Assembly: GCF_000003605.2 (NCBI RefSeq)
Contig: NW_003123817.1
Coordinates: 1 to 23,654, forward strand
Direction of reading: 5' to 3'
DNA from: Saccoglossus kowalevskii
Lineage: Eukaryota; Hemichordata; Enteropneusta; Harrimaniidae
Length of the DNA stretch: 23,654 bases
This document shows positions 7,630 through 16,372 of this stretch, piece after piece. The notes beneath the pieces were generated by a model. That model was not told the origin of the DNA, searched no databases, and was given only the letters and a program-made list of their open reading frames with translations. The first letter of the stretch is position 1. Every line of letters starts with the position of its first letter. Both the position numbers and the translations under genes were made by a program.

Positions 7630-7749
7630 GCCTACTGCCAAACCATTGCAGAATACACCAGTTCTCATCCGATCACTGAAGTTAAGCTGCATCGGGCGTG
7701 GTTAGTACTTGCATGGGACACAGGCTGGGAATAACACGTGCATTAGGCT
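7630..7749 (+). rRNA. 5S rRNA copy 38 (gacacagg type)
   Basis: Variants are G38A, G90C, C93A, C105A and G114T. It is repeated at 9351, 1721 bp on. Confidence 0.82.
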
Positions 7750-7845
7750 CATCAACATTTTTATTCCACCGTACATACTAACGTTTTCCCGGGATTTTTT
7801 GCCTAGCCGAAGTATTAAATTACATCCAATTCCGACGAATATTCA

Positions 7846-7965
7846 GCCTACTGCCAAACCATGGCAGAATACACTAGTTCTCGTCCGATCTCTGAAGTTA
7901 AGCTGCATTGGGCGTGGTTAGTACTTGCATGGGAGACCGGCTGGGAATACCACGTGCATTAGGCT
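7846..7965 (+). rRNA. 5S rRNA copy 39 (catggcag type)
   Basis: Variants are T18G, C30T, A46T, C64T and G114T. T18G breaks the T18-A62 pair of helix II. Confidence 0.83.
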
Positions 7966-8061
7966 CATCAACATTTTTATTCCACCGTACATACTAACTT
8001 TTTCCCAGGATTTTTTGCATAGCCGAAGTACTAAATTACCTCCAATTCCGACGAATATTCA

Positions 8062-8174
8062 GGCTACTGCCAAACCATAGCAGAATACACCATTTCTCGC
8101 CCGATCACTGAAGTTAAGCTGCATCGGGCGTGGTTGCATGGGAGACGGGCTGGGAATACCACTTGCAGTAGGCT
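8062..8174 (+). pseudogene. 5S copy 40 with 7-nt deletion (catttctcgcccg family)
   Basis: AGTACTT (nt 75-81) is missing. C2G, T18A, G32T, T39C, C93G and G109T match the undeleted copy at 9783. T97C and G98T, typical of the other 7-nt deletion copies, are absent, so the deletion may have arisen separately. Confidence 0.88.
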
Positions 8175-8270
8175 TATCAACATTTTGATTCCACATTGCA
8201 TACTAACTTTTTCCCATGATTATTTGTCTAGCCGTAGCATTAAATGACATCCAATTCGGACGAGTATACA

Positions 8271-8390
8271 GCCTACTGCCAAACCATTGCAGATTACACC
8301 AGTTCTCGTCCGATCACTGAAGTTAAGCTGCATTGGGCGTGGTTAGTACTTGCATGGGAGACCGGCTGGGAATACCACTTTCAGTAGGCT
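8271..8390 (+). rRNA. 5S rRNA copy 41 (actttcag type)
   Basis: Variants are A24T, C64T, G109T and G111T. G111T unpairs C9. Confidence 0.85.
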
Positions 8391-8486
8391 CATCAACATT
8401 TATATTCCACATTACATATTAACATTTTCCCATCATTTTTTGCCTAGACGAAGCATTAAATTACATACAATTCGGACGAATATTCA

Positions 8487-8606
8487 GCCTACTGCCAAAC
8501 CATTGCAGAACACACCAGTTCTCGTCCGATCACTGAAGTTAAGCTGCATCGGGCGTGGTTAGTACTTGCATGGGAGACCTTCTGGGACTACCACGTGCAG
8601 TAGGCT
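8487..8606 (+). rRNA. 5S rRNA copy 42 (gaccttctggg type)
   Basis: Variants are T25C, G94T, G95T and A102C. Confidence 0.84.
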
Positions 8607-8702
8607 CATCAACATTTTTATTCCACATTGCATACAAACTTTTTCCCACGATTATTTGTCTAGCCGTAGCATTAAATGACATCCATTTCCGACAAATATT
8701 CA

Positions 8703-8822
8703 GCCTACTGCCAAACCATTGCAGAATACACAAGTTCTCGTCCGATCACTGAAGTTAAGCTCCATCGGGCGTGGTCAGTACTTGCACGGGAGACCGGCTG
8801 GGAATACCACGTGCAGTAGGCT
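8703..8822 (+). rRNA. 5S rRNA copy 43 (ggtcag, gcacggg type)
   Basis: Variants are C30A, G60C, T74C and T85C. T85C gives a Watson-Crick pair with G94. Confidence 0.85.
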
Positions 8823-8918
8823 CATCAACATTTTTATTCCACATTACATACTAACTTTTTCCCATGATTTTTTGCCTAGACGAAGCATTAAATTACATAC
8901 AGTTCGGACGAATATTCA

Positions 8919-9038
8919 GACTACGGCCAAACCATTGCATAATACACCAGTTCTCGTCCGATCACTGAAGTTAAGCTGCATCGGGCGTGGTTAGTACTTG
9001 CATGGGAGACCGGCTGGGAATACCACTTGCAGTAGGCT
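8919..9038 (+). rRNA. 5S rRNA copy 44
   Basis: Variants are C2A, T7G, G22T and G109T, with two mismatches in helix I. Confidence 0.84.
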
Positions 9039-9134
9039 TATCAACATTTTCATTCCACATTGCATACTAACTTTTTCCCATGATTATTTGTCTAGCCGTA
9101 GCATTAAATGACATCCAATTCCGCCGATAATTCA

Positions 9135-9254
9135 GCCTACTGCCAAACCATTGCAGAATACGCCAGTTCTCGTCCGATCTCTGAAGTTAAGCCGCATAGG
9201 GCATGGTTAGGACTTGCATGGGAGACCGGCTGGGAATACCACATGCATTAGGCC
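9135..9254 (+). rRNA. 5S rRNA copy 45, divergent
   Basis: Variants are A28G, A46T, T59C, C64A, G69A, T77G, G109A, G114T and T120C. Confidence 0.78.
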
Positions 9255-9350
9255 CATCAACATTTTTATTCCACATTACATTCTAACTTTTTCCCATGAT
9301 TTTTTGCCTTGACGAAGCATTAAATGACATACAATTCGGACGAATATTCA

Positions 9351-9470
9351 GCCTACTGCCAAACCATTGCAGAATACACCAGTTCTCATCCGATCACTGA
9401 AGTTAAGCTGCATCGGGCGTGGTTAGTACTTGCATGGGACACAGGCTGGGAATAACACGTGCATTAGGCT
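9351..9470 (+). rRNA. 5S rRNA copy 46 (gacacagg type)
   Basis: It has the same variants as the copy at 7630 (G38A, G90C, C93A, C105A and G114T). Confidence 0.82.
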
Positions 9471-9566
9471 CATCAACATTTTTATTCCACCGTACATACT
9501 AACGTTTTCCCGGGATTTTTTGCCTAGCCGAAGTATTAAATTACATCCAATTCCGACGAATATTCA

Positions 9567-9686
9567 GCCTACTGCCAAACCATGGCAGAATACACTAGTT
9601 CTCGACCGATCTCTGAAGATAAGCTGCATTGGGCGTGGTTAGTACTTGCATGGGAGACCGGCTGGGAATACCACGTGCATTAGGCT
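9567..9686 (+). rRNA. 5S rRNA copy 47 (catggcag type)
   Basis: It shares T18G, C30T, A46T, C64T and G114T with the copy at 7846 and adds T39A and T53A. Confidence 0.82.
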
Positions 9687-9782
9687 CATCAACATTTTTA
9701 TTCCACCGTACATACTAACTTTTTCCCAGGATTTTTTGCCTAGCCGAAGCACTAAATTACCTCCAATTCCGACGAATATTCA

Positions 9783-9902
9783 GGCTACTGCCAAACCATA
9801 GCAGAATACACCATTTCTCGCCCGATCACTGAAGTTAAGCTGCATCGGGCGTGGTTAGTACTTGCATGGGAGACGGGCTGGGAATACCACTTGCAGTAGG
9901 CT
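9783..9902 (+). rRNA. 5S rRNA copy 48 (catttctcgcccg family)
   Basis: Variants are C2G, T18A, G32T, T39C, C93G and G109T. It is the undeleted sister of the copy at 8062. Confidence 0.83.
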
Positions 9903-9998
9903 TATCAACATTTTGATTCCACATTGCATACTAACTTTTTCCCATGATTATTTGTCTAGCCGTAGCATTAAATGACATCCAATTCCGACGATAATTCA

Positions 9999-10118
9999 GC
10001 CTACTGCCAAACCATTGCAGAATACACCAGTTCTCGTCCGATCACTGAAGTTAACCTGCATTGGGCGTGGTTAGTACTTGCATGGGAGACCGGCTGGGAA
10101 TACCACTTGCAGTAGGCT
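9999..10118 (+). rRNA. 5S rRNA copy 49 (taacctgcat type)
   Basis: Variants are G57C, C64T and G109T. Confidence 0.87.
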
Positions 10119-10214
10119 GATGAACATTTTTATTCCACCGTACTTACTAACTTTTTTCCATGATTTTTTGCCTAACCGAAGCGTTAAATGATATCCAATT
10201 GCGACGAATATTCA

Positions 10215-10334
10215 GCCTACTGCCAAACCAATGCAAAATACACCAGTTCTCGTCCGATCATTGAAGTTAAGCCGCATCGGGCATGGTTAGGACTTGCACG
10301 GGAGACCGGCTGGGAATACCACGTGCAGTAGGCC
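10215..10334 (+). rRNA. 5S rRNA copy 50, divergent (aggacttgcacggg family)
   Basis: Variants are T17A, G22A, C47T, T59C, G69A, T77G, T85C and T120C. Confidence 0.8.
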
Positions 10335-10430
10335 CATCAACATTTTTATTCCACATTACATTCTACCTTTTTCCCATGATTTTTTGCCCAGATGAAGCAT
10401 TAAATGACATACAATTCGGACAAATGTTCA

Positions 10431-10543
10431 GCCTGCTGGCAAACCATTGCAGAATACACCAGTTCTCGTCCGATCACTGAAGTTAAGCTGCATCGGGCGT
10501 GGTTGCATGGGAGACCGGCCTGGAATACCATGTGCATTAGGCT
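10431..10543 (+). pseudogene. 5S copy 51 with 7-nt deletion before box C
   Basis: AGTACTT (nt 75-81) is missing, with A5G, C9G, T97C, G98T, C108T and G114T. Confidence 0.88.
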
Positions 10544-10639
10544 CATCAACATTTTTATTCCACCATACATACTAACTTTTTCCCGGGATTTTTTGCCTAG
10601 CCGAAGTATTAAATTACATCCAATTCCGACGAATATTCA

Positions 10640-10759
10640 GCCTATTGCCAAACCATTGCAGAATACACCTGTTCTCGTCTGATCACTGAAGTTAAGCTGC
10701 ATCGGGCGTGGTTAGTACTTGCATGGGAGACCGGCTGGGAATACCACTTTCAGTAGGCT
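10640..10759 (+). rRNA. 5S rRNA copy 52 (cctattgcc type)
   Basis: Variants are C6T, A31T, C41T, G109T and G111T. C6T keeps a wobble with G114, while A31T breaks helix III. Confidence 0.83.
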
Positions 10760-10855
10760 CATCAACATTTATATTCCACATTACATATTAACATTTTCCC
10801 ATCATTTTTTGCCTAGACGAAGCATTAAATTACATACAATTCGGACGAATATTCA

Positions 10856-10975
10856 GCCTACTGCCAAACCATTGCAGAATACACCAGTTCTCGTCCGATC
10901 ACTGAAGTTAAGCTGCATTGGGCGTGGTCAGTACTTGCATGGGAGACCGGCTGGGAATACCAAGTGCATTAGGCT
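10856..10975 (+). rRNA. 5S rRNA copy 53
   Basis: Variants are C64T, T74C, C108A and G114T. This unit looks inserted relative to the related block at 8307-9130. Confidence 0.85.
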
Positions 10976-11071
10976 CATCAACATTTTTATTCCACCGTAC
11001 ATACTAACTTTTTCCCGGGATTTTTTGCTTAGCCAAAGCGTTAAACGACATCCATTTCTGACGAATATTAA

Positions 11072-11191
11072 GCCTACTGTCAAACCATTGCAGAACACAC
11101 CAGTTCTCGTCCGATCACTGAAGTTAAGCTGCATCGGGCGTGGTTAGTACTTGCATGGGAGACCTTCTGGGACTACCACTTGCAGTAGGCT
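11072..11191 (+). rRNA. 5S rRNA copy 54 (gaccttctggg type)
   Basis: Variants are C9T, T25C, G94T, G95T, A102C and G109T. Confidence 0.82.
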
Positions 11192-11287
11192 CATCAACAT
11201 TTTTATTCCACATTGCATACAAACTTTTTCCCACGATTATTTGTCTAGCCGTAGCATTAAATGACATCCATTTCCGACAAATATTCA

Positions 11288-11407
11288 GCCTACTGCCAAA
11301 CCATTGCAGAATACACAAGTTCTCGTCCGATCACTGAAGTTAAGCTCCATCGGGCGTGGTCAGTACTTGCACGGGAGACCGGCTGGGAATACCACGTGCA
11401 GTAGGCT
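11288..11407 (+). rRNA. 5S rRNA copy 55
   Basis: C30A, G60C, T74C and T85C are the same set as in the copy at 8703. Confidence 0.85.
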
Positions 11408-11503
11408 CATCAACATTTTTATTCCACATTACATACTAACTTTTTCCCATGATTTTTTGCCTAGACGAAGCATTAAATTACATACAGTTCGGACGAATAT
11501 TCA

Positions 11504-11623
11504 GCTACGGGCCAAACCATTGCATAATACACCAGTTCTCGTCCGATCACTGAAGTTAAGCTGCATCGGGCGTTGTTAGTACTTGCATGGGAGACCGGCT
11601 GGGAATACCACTTGCAGTAGGCT
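11504..11623 (+). rRNA. 5S rRNA copy 56 with scrambled 5' end
   Basis: GCTACGGGCC replaces GCCTACGGCC, a one-base loss balanced by a gain, which disrupts helix I. It also has G22T, G71T and G109T. Confidence 0.8.
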
Positions 11624-11719
11624 TATCAACATTTTCATTCCACATTGCATACTAACTTTTTCCCATGATTATTTGTCTAGCCGTAGCATTAAATGACATT
11701 CAATTCCGACGATAATTCA

Positions 11720-11839
11720 GCCTACTGCCAAACCATTGCAGAATACACCAGTTCTCGTCCGATCACTGAAGTTAAGCTGCATCAGGCATGGTTAGGACTT
11801 GCATGGGAGACCGGCTGGGAATACCACATGCAGTAGGCC
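11720..11839 (+). rRNA. 5S rRNA copy 57
   Basis: Variants are G65A, G69A, T77G, G109A and T120C. Confidence 0.83.
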
Positions 11840-11936
11840 CATCAACATTTTTATTCCACATTACATTCTAACTTTTTCCCATGATTTTTTTGCGTAGACG
11901 AAGCATTAAATGACTTACAATTCGGACGAATATTCA

Positions 11937-12056
11937 GCCTACTGCCAAACCATTGCAGAATACACCAGTTCTCATCCGATCACTGAAGTTAAGCTGCATT
12001 GGGCGTGGTTAGTACTTGCATGGGAGACCGGCTGGGAATACCAGGTACATTAGGCT
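11937..12056 (+). rRNA. 5S rRNA copy 58
   Basis: Variants are G38A, C64T, C108G, G111A and G114T. G111A and G114T leave two helix I mismatches. Confidence 0.82.
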
Positions 12057-12152
12057 CATCAACATTTTTATTCCACCGTACATACTAACTTTTTCCCAGG
12101 ATTTTTTGCCTCGCCGAAGTACTAAATTACCTCCAATTCCGTCGAATATTCA

Positions 12153-12272
12153 GGCTACTGCCAAACCATAGCAGAATACACCATTTCTCGCCCGATCACT
12201 GAAGTTAACCTGCATTGGGCGTGGTTAGTACTTGCATGGGAGACCGGCTGGGAATACCACGTGCAGTAGGCT
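12153..12272 (+). rRNA. 5S rRNA copy 59, chimeric
   Basis: The 5' half carries C2G, T18A, G32T and T39C of the catttctcgcccg family. The middle carries G57C and C64T of the taacctgcat family, and the 3' half is consensus. The switch lies between nt 40 and 57, a likely exchange or conversion point. Confidence 0.83.
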
Positions 12273-12368
12273 GATGAACATTTTTATTCCACCGTACTTA
12301 CTAACTTTTTTCCATGATTTTTTGCCTAACCGAAGCATTAAATGATATCTAATTCCGACGAATATTCA

Positions 12369-12489
12369 GCCTACTGCCAAAACCATTGCAGAATACACCA
12401 GTTCTCGTCCGATCACTGAAGTTAAGCTGCATCGGGCGTTTTTAGTACTTGCCTGGGAGACCGGCTGGGAATACCACGTGCAGTAGGCT
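12369..12489 (+). pseudogene. 5S copy 60 with internal T5
   Basis: TTTTT at nt 70-74 (G71T, G72T) is a potential stop inside the gene. One extra A lies in nt 11-13, and A84C removes the helix IV bulge base. It precedes a truncated copy. Confidence 0.8.
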
Positions 12490-12502
12490 GATGAACTTTT
12501 TT

Positions 12503-12608
12503 ATTGCAGAATACACCAGTTTCTCGTCCGATCACTGAAGTTAAGCTGCATCGGGCGTGGTTAGTACTTGCATGGGAGACCGGCTGGGAATACCACGTGC
12601 AGTAGGCT
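12503..12608 (+). pseudogene. 5S copy 61, 5'-truncated (lacks nt 1-15)
   Basis: It has the shared ATT junction, with one extra T in nt 33-34. The rest, including the whole internal promoter, is consensus. Confidence 0.88.
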
Positions 12609-12705
12609 CATCAACATTTTTATTCCACATTACATACTAACATTTTCCCCATGATTTTTTGCCTAGACGAAGCATTAAATGACATACAATTCGGACGAAT
12701 ATTCA

Positions 12706-12824
12706 GCCTACTGCCAACTATTGCAGAATACACCAGTTCTCATCCGATCACTGAAGTTAAGCTGCATCGGGCGTGATTAGTACTTGCATGGGAGACCGGC
12801 TGGGAATACCTCGTTCAGTCGGCT
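12706..12824 (+). rRNA. 5S rRNA copy 62, one base short, divergent
   Basis: One base is lost in nt 11-15. G38A, G72A, A107T, G111T and A116C follow, and the 3' strand of helix I is damaged. Confidence 0.76.
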
Positions 12825-12920
12825 CATCAAGATTTTTATTCCACCATACATACTAACTTTTTCCCGGGATTTTTTGCCTAGCCGAAGTATTAAATTACAT
12901 CCAATTCCGACGAATATCTA

Positions 12921-13040
12921 GCCTACTGCCAAACCATAGCAGAATACACCAGCTCTCGTCCGACCACTGAAGTTAAGCTGCATCGGGCGTGTTTAGTACT
13001 TGCATGGGAGATCGGCTGGGAATACCATGTGCATTATGCT
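12921..13040 (+). rRNA. 5S rRNA copy 63, divergent
   Basis: Variants are T18A, T33C, T44C, G72T, C92T, C108T, G114T and G117T. Confidence 0.78.
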
Positions 13041-13136
13041 CATCAACATTTTTATTCCACCGTACATACTAACGTTTGCCCGGGATTTTTTGCCTAGCCA
13101 AAGTATTAAATTACATCCAATTCCGACGAATATTCA

Positions 13137-13255
13137 GCCTACTGCCAAACCATTGCAGAATACACCAGTTCTCGTCCGATCTCTGAAGTCAAGCTGCATC
13201 GGGAGTGGTTAGTACTTGCATGGGAGACCGGCTGGGAATACCACGTGTAGTAGCT
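13137..13255 (+). rRNA. 5S rRNA copy 64 (gggagtgg type), short 3' end
   Basis: Variants are A46T, T54C, C68A and C112T. About two bases are lost where the gene meets the spacer, so the exact end is uncertain. Confidence 0.8.
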
Positions 13256-13348
13256 ATCAACATTTTTATTCCACGTACATGCAAAATTTTCCCGGGATTT
13301 TTTGCCTAGCCGAAGCGTTAAACGACATGCAATTCTGACGAATATTCA

Positions 13349-13469
13349 GCCTACTGTCAAAACATTGCAGAACACACCGGTTCTCGTTCGATAAACTGAA
13401 TTTAAGCTGCATCGGGCGTGGTTAGTACTTGCATGGGAGACCGGCTGAGAATAACACGTGCAGTAGGCT
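13349..13469 (+). rRNA. 5S rRNA copy 65, one extra base, highly divergent
   Basis: Variants are C9T, C14A, T25C, A31G, C40T, C45A, G52T, G99A and C105A, with an extra A near nt 46. Confidence 0.75.
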
Positions 13470-13566
13470 CATCAACATTTTTATTCCACATTACATACTA
13501 ATTTTTTCCCCATGAATTTTTGCCTAGACGAAGCATTAAATGACATACAATTCGGACGAATATTCA

Positions 13567-13686
13567 GCCTACTGCCAAACCATTGCAGAATACACCAGTT
13601 CTCATCCGATCACTGAAGTTAAGCTGCATCGGGCGTGGTTAGTACTTGCATGGGACACAGGCTGGGAATAACACGTGCATTATGCT
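13567..13686 (+). rRNA. 5S rRNA copy 66 (gacacagg type)
   Basis: Variants are G38A, G90C, C93A, C105A, G114T and G117T. Confidence 0.8.
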
Positions 13687-13782
13687 CATCAACATTTTTA
13701 TTACACCGTACATACTAACGTTTGCCCGGGATTTTTTGCCTAGCCGAAGTATTAAATTACATCCAATTCCGACGAATATTCA

Positions 13783-13902
13783 GCCTACTGCCAAACCATT
13801 GCAGAATACACCAGTTCTCGTCCGATCTCTGAAGTTAAGCTGCATCGGGAGTGGTTAGTACTTGCATGGGAGACCGGCTGGCAATACCAAGTGTAGTAGC
13901 CT
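13783..13902 (+). rRNA. 5S rRNA copy 67 (gggagtgg type)
   Basis: Variants are A46T, C68A, G100C, C108A, C112T and G118C. Confidence 0.8.
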
Positions 13903-13997
13903 TATCAACATTTTTATTCCACCGTACATGCAAAATTTTCCCGGGATTTTTTGCCTAGCCGAAGCGTTAAACGACATGCAATTCTGATGAATATTCA

Positions 13998-14118
13998 ACC
14001 TACTGTCAAAGCATTGCAGAACACACCAGTTCTCTTTCGATAACTGAATTTAAGCTGCATCGCGCGTGGTTAGTACTTGCATGGGAGACTGGCTGAGAAT
14101 AACACGTGGCAGTAGGCT
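13998..14118 (+). rRNA. 5S rRNA copy 68, one extra base, highly divergent
   Basis: Variants are G1A, C9T, C14G, T25C, G38T, C40T, C45A, G52T, G66C, C93T, G99A and C105A, with an extra G near nt 111. It is one of the most decayed full-length copies. Confidence 0.72.
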
Positions 14119-14215
14119 CATCAACATTTTTATTCCACATTACATACTAACTTTTTCCCCATGATTTTTTGCCTAGACGAAGCATTAAATGACATACAAT
14201 TCGGACGAATAATCA

Positions 14216-14335
14216 GCCTACTACCAAACCATTGCAGAATACACCAGTTCTCATCCGATCACTGAAGTTAAGCTGCATCGGGCGTGGTTAGTACTTGCAT
14301 GGGACACAGGCTGGGAATAACACGTGCATTAGGCT
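14216..14335 (+). rRNA. 5S rRNA copy 69 (gacacagg type)
   Basis: Variants are G8A, G38A, G90C, C93A, C105A and G114T. G8A unpairs C112. It matches the copy at 21530. Confidence 0.8.
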
Positions 14336-14431
14336 CATCAACATTATTATTCCACCGTACATACTAACGTTTTCCCGGGATTTTTTGCCTAGCCGAAGTA
14401 TTAAATTACATCCAATTCCGACGAATATTCA

Positions 14432-14551
14432 GCCTACTGCCAAACCATTGCAGAATACACTAGTTCTCGTCCGATCTCTGAAGTTAAGCTGCATTGGGCG
14501 TGGTTAGTACTTGCATGGGAGACCGGCTGAGAATACCACGTGCAGTAGGCT
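14432..14551 (+). rRNA. 5S rRNA copy 70 (cactag type)
   Basis: Variants are C30T, A46T, C64T and G99A. The upstream spacer has the private ACATTATTATTCC change shared with 21650-21745. Confidence 0.86.
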
Positions 14552-14648
14552 CATCAACATTTTTATTCCACATTACATACTAACTTTTACCCATGATTTT
14601 TTTGCCAAGCCGTAACAGTAAATGACATCCAATTCCGACGAATATTCA

Positions 14649-14768
14649 GCCTACTGTCAAACCATTGCAGAACACACCAGTTCTCGTCTAATCACTGAAT
14701 TTATGCTGCATCGGGCGTGGTTAGTACTTGCATGGGAGACCGGCTGGGAATACCACGTGCAGTAGGCT
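14649..14768 (+). rRNA. 5S rRNA copy 71 (gtctaatcac type)
   Basis: Variants are C9T, T25C, C41T, G42A, G52T and A56T. Confidence 0.8.
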
Positions 14769-14864
14769 CATCAACATTTTTATTCCACCGTACATACTAA
14801 CTTTTTTCCGGGATTTTTTGACTAGCCGAAGTATTAAATTACATCCAATTCCGACGAATATTCA

Positions 14865-14984
14865 GCCTACTGCCAAACCATTGCAGAGTACACCAGTTCT
14901 CGTCCGATCACTGAAGTTAAGCTGCATCGGACGTGGTTAGTACTTGCATGGGAGACCTGCTGGGATTGCCACGTGCAGTAGGCT
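14865..14984 (+). rRNA. 5S rRNA copy 72
   Basis: Variants are A24G, G67A, G94T, A102T and A104G. Confidence 0.83.
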
Positions 14985-15080
14985 TATCAACATTTTTATT
15001 CCACCGTACATACTATCTTTTTCCCTTGATTATTTGCCTAGCCGAAACATTAATTGAAATCCAATTCGGGCGAATATTCA

Positions 15081-15193
15081 GCCTACTGCCAAACCATTGC
15101 AGAATACTCCAGTTCTCGTCCGATCACTGAAGTTAAGCTGCATCGGGCGTGGTTGCATGGGAGACCGGCCTGGATAACCATGTGCATTAGGCT
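15081..15193 (+). pseudogene. 5S copy 73 with 7-nt deletion before box C
   Basis: AGTACTT (nt 75-81) is missing, with A28T, C108T, G114T and a rearranged CCTGGATAACC in place of CTGGGAATACC. Confidence 0.88.
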
Positions 15194-15289
15194 CATCAAC
15201 ATTTTTATTCTACCATACATACTAACTTTTTCCCGGAATGTTTTGCCTAGCCGAAGTATTAAATTACATCCAATTCCGAAGAATATTCA

Positions 15290-15409
15290 GCCTACTGCCA
15301 AACCATTGCAGAATACAGCAGTTCTCGTCCGGTCACTGAAGTTAAGCTGCATCGGGCGTGGTTAGTACTTGCATGGGAGACCTGCTGGGAATACCACGTG
15401 TAGTAGGCT
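15290..15409 (+). rRNA. 5S rRNA copy 74
   Basis: Variants are C29G, A43G, G94T and C112T. Confidence 0.85.
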
Positions 15410-15505
15410 AATCAATACTTTTATTCCACCATACATACTGTCTTTTTCCCGTGATTTTTTGGCTAGCCGACGCATTAATTGAAATCCAATTCCGACAAAT
15501 ATTCA

Positions 15506-15626
15506 GCCAACTGCCAAACCCTTGCAGAATACACCAGTTCTCGTCCGATCACTGAAGTTAAGCTGCATCGGGCGTGCTTAGTACATGCATGGGAGACCGG
15601 CTGGGAATACCACGTGACAGTAGGCT
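15506..15626 (+). rRNA. 5S rRNA copy 75, one extra base
   Basis: Variants are T4A, A16C, G72C and T80A, with an extra A in GTGACAG near nt 112. It is related to the copy at 23045. Confidence 0.8.
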
Positions 15627-15691
15627 CATGAACATTTTTATTTCCACATTACATACTAACTTTTTCCCGGGATTTTTTGCCTAGCCGAAGC

Positions 15692-15697
15692 ATTAAA
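15692..15697 (+). promoter_or_regulatory. ATTAAA box at -32 to -27 (representative)
   Basis: ATTAAA sits 27-32 nt before the gene start. Nearly every full-length spacer has ATTAAA, GTTAAA or ACTAAA here, although the flanking bases differ between spacer types. A TATA-like element near -30 supports 5S transcription in Drosophila and Neurospora; that this one works the same way is inferred. The ACTAAA and AGTAAA forms may be weaker. Confidence 0.5.
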
Positions 15698-15723
15698 TGA
15701 CATCCAATTCCGACGAATATTCA

Positions 15724-15843
15724 GCCTACTGCCAAACCATTGCAGAATACACCAGTTCTCGTCCGATCACTGAAGTTAAGCTGCATCGGGCGTGGTTAGT
15801 ACTTGCATGGGAGACCGGCTGGGAATACCACGTGCAGTAGGCT
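15724..15843 (+). rRNA. 5S rRNA copy 76, exact consensus
   Basis: All 120 positions match the window consensus, and the upstream spacer is near full length with ATTAAA at -32. Helix I pairs fully and the promoter boxes are intact, which makes it a prime candidate for an expressed gene. The related block at 22829-23381 lacks this unit and the next one. Confidence 0.95.
15774..15821 (+). promoter_or_regulatory. Internal control region of a consensus 5S copy
   Basis: In the type 1 RNA polymerase III promoter, TFIIIA binds inside the gene and recruits TFIIIC and TFIIIB. Placed by homology with the Xenopus 5S gene, and shifted by one for an extra helix II base, box A is about 15774-15788, the intermediate element about 15791-15796 and box C about 15804-15821. 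This copy has no substitution in any of them. The same positions apply, relative to the gene start, in every other copy. Confidence 0.75.
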
Positions 15844-15851
15844 CATCAACA

Positions 15852-15856
15852 TTTTT
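15852..15856 (+). terminator. Pol III T5 terminator (representative)
   Basis: TTTTT starts 9 nt after the gene, within ACATTTTTATTCC. A run of at least four T on the non-template strand ends Pol III transcription. The primary transcript would thus carry a short 3' tail to be trimmed. A backup T5 lies 25 nt further on (15877-15881), and most units add a T6 after that. Confidence 0.7.
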
Positions 15857-15939
15857 ATTCCACCGTACATACTAACTTTTTCCCGGGATTATTTGCCTAA
15901 CCGAAGTATTAAATTACATCCAATTCGGACGAATATTCA

Positions 15940-16059
15940 GCCTACTGCCAAACCATTGCAGAATACACCAGTTCTCGTCCGATCACTGAAGTTAAGCTGC
16001 ATCGGGCGTGCTTAGTACTTGCATGGGAGACCGGCTGGGAATACCACGTGCAGTATGCT
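15940..16059 (+). rRNA. 5S rRNA copy 77, near consensus
   Basis: Only G72C and G117T differ. G117T unpairs C3 in helix I. Confidence 0.9.
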
Positions 16060-16156
16060 CATCAATATTTTTATTCCACATTACATACTAACTTTTTCCC
16101 CATGATTTTTTGCCTAGACGAAGCATTAAATTACATACAATTCGGACGAATATTCA

Positions 16157-16276
16157 GTCTACGGCCAAGCCATTGCAGAATACACCAGTTCTCGTCCGAT
16201 CACTGAAGTTAAGCAGCATCGGGCGTGGTCAGTACTTGCATTGGAGACCGGCTGGGAATACCACGTGCATTAGGCT
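16157..16276 (+). rRNA. 5S rRNA copy 78, divergent (gtctacggcc type)
   Basis: Variants are C2T, T7G, A13G, T59A, T74C, G86T and G114T. It is related to the copy at 23262. Confidence 0.8.
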
Positions 16277-16372
16277 CATCAACATTTTTATTCCACCGTA
16301 CATACTAACTTTTTCCCGGGATTTTTTGCCTAGCCGAAGTACTAAATGACATCCATTTCTGACGAATATTCA

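Larger units (their letters stand above)
7480..8060 (+). repeat. Segmental repeat D, left member
   Basis: It corresponds to 9201-9781 (offset 1721), sharing the rare catggcag and gacacagg copies in the same order. Confidence 0.85.
9201..9781 (+). repeat. Segmental repeat D, right member
   Basis: It is the second member of the pair with 7480-8060 and adds T39A and T53A in one gene. Confidence 0.85.
10119..10760 (+). repeat. Segmental repeat E, left member
   Basis: It corresponds to 20028-20669 (offset 9909). Its right part also matches 17669-17998 (offset 7238). All three include the 7-nt deletion copy followed by the cctattgcc copy. Confidence 0.86.

Noticed and set aside
10928-11134. 68-codon frames on the minus strand, also at 725-931, 6291-6497 and 17309-17515
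   Set aside because: They are complements of 5S genes and spacers and recur only because the repeat does. No start context or domain was seen.
10719-11147. A 142-codon frame spanning two units, with similar 70-codon frames throughout
   Set aside because: It lies over 5S genes and spacers, follows the 216-bp period, and shows base conservation that follows RNA helices and promoter boxes instead of codon positions.
15822-15843. CACGTG palindrome as an E-box
   Set aside because: It is part of the 5S 3' region (nt 107-112) and is explained by the RNA sequence. There is no sign of a separate regulatory role.
15877-15893. Later T-tracts in the spacer as promoter elements
   Set aside because: They are more simply backup terminators, and nothing distinguishes them as binding sites.
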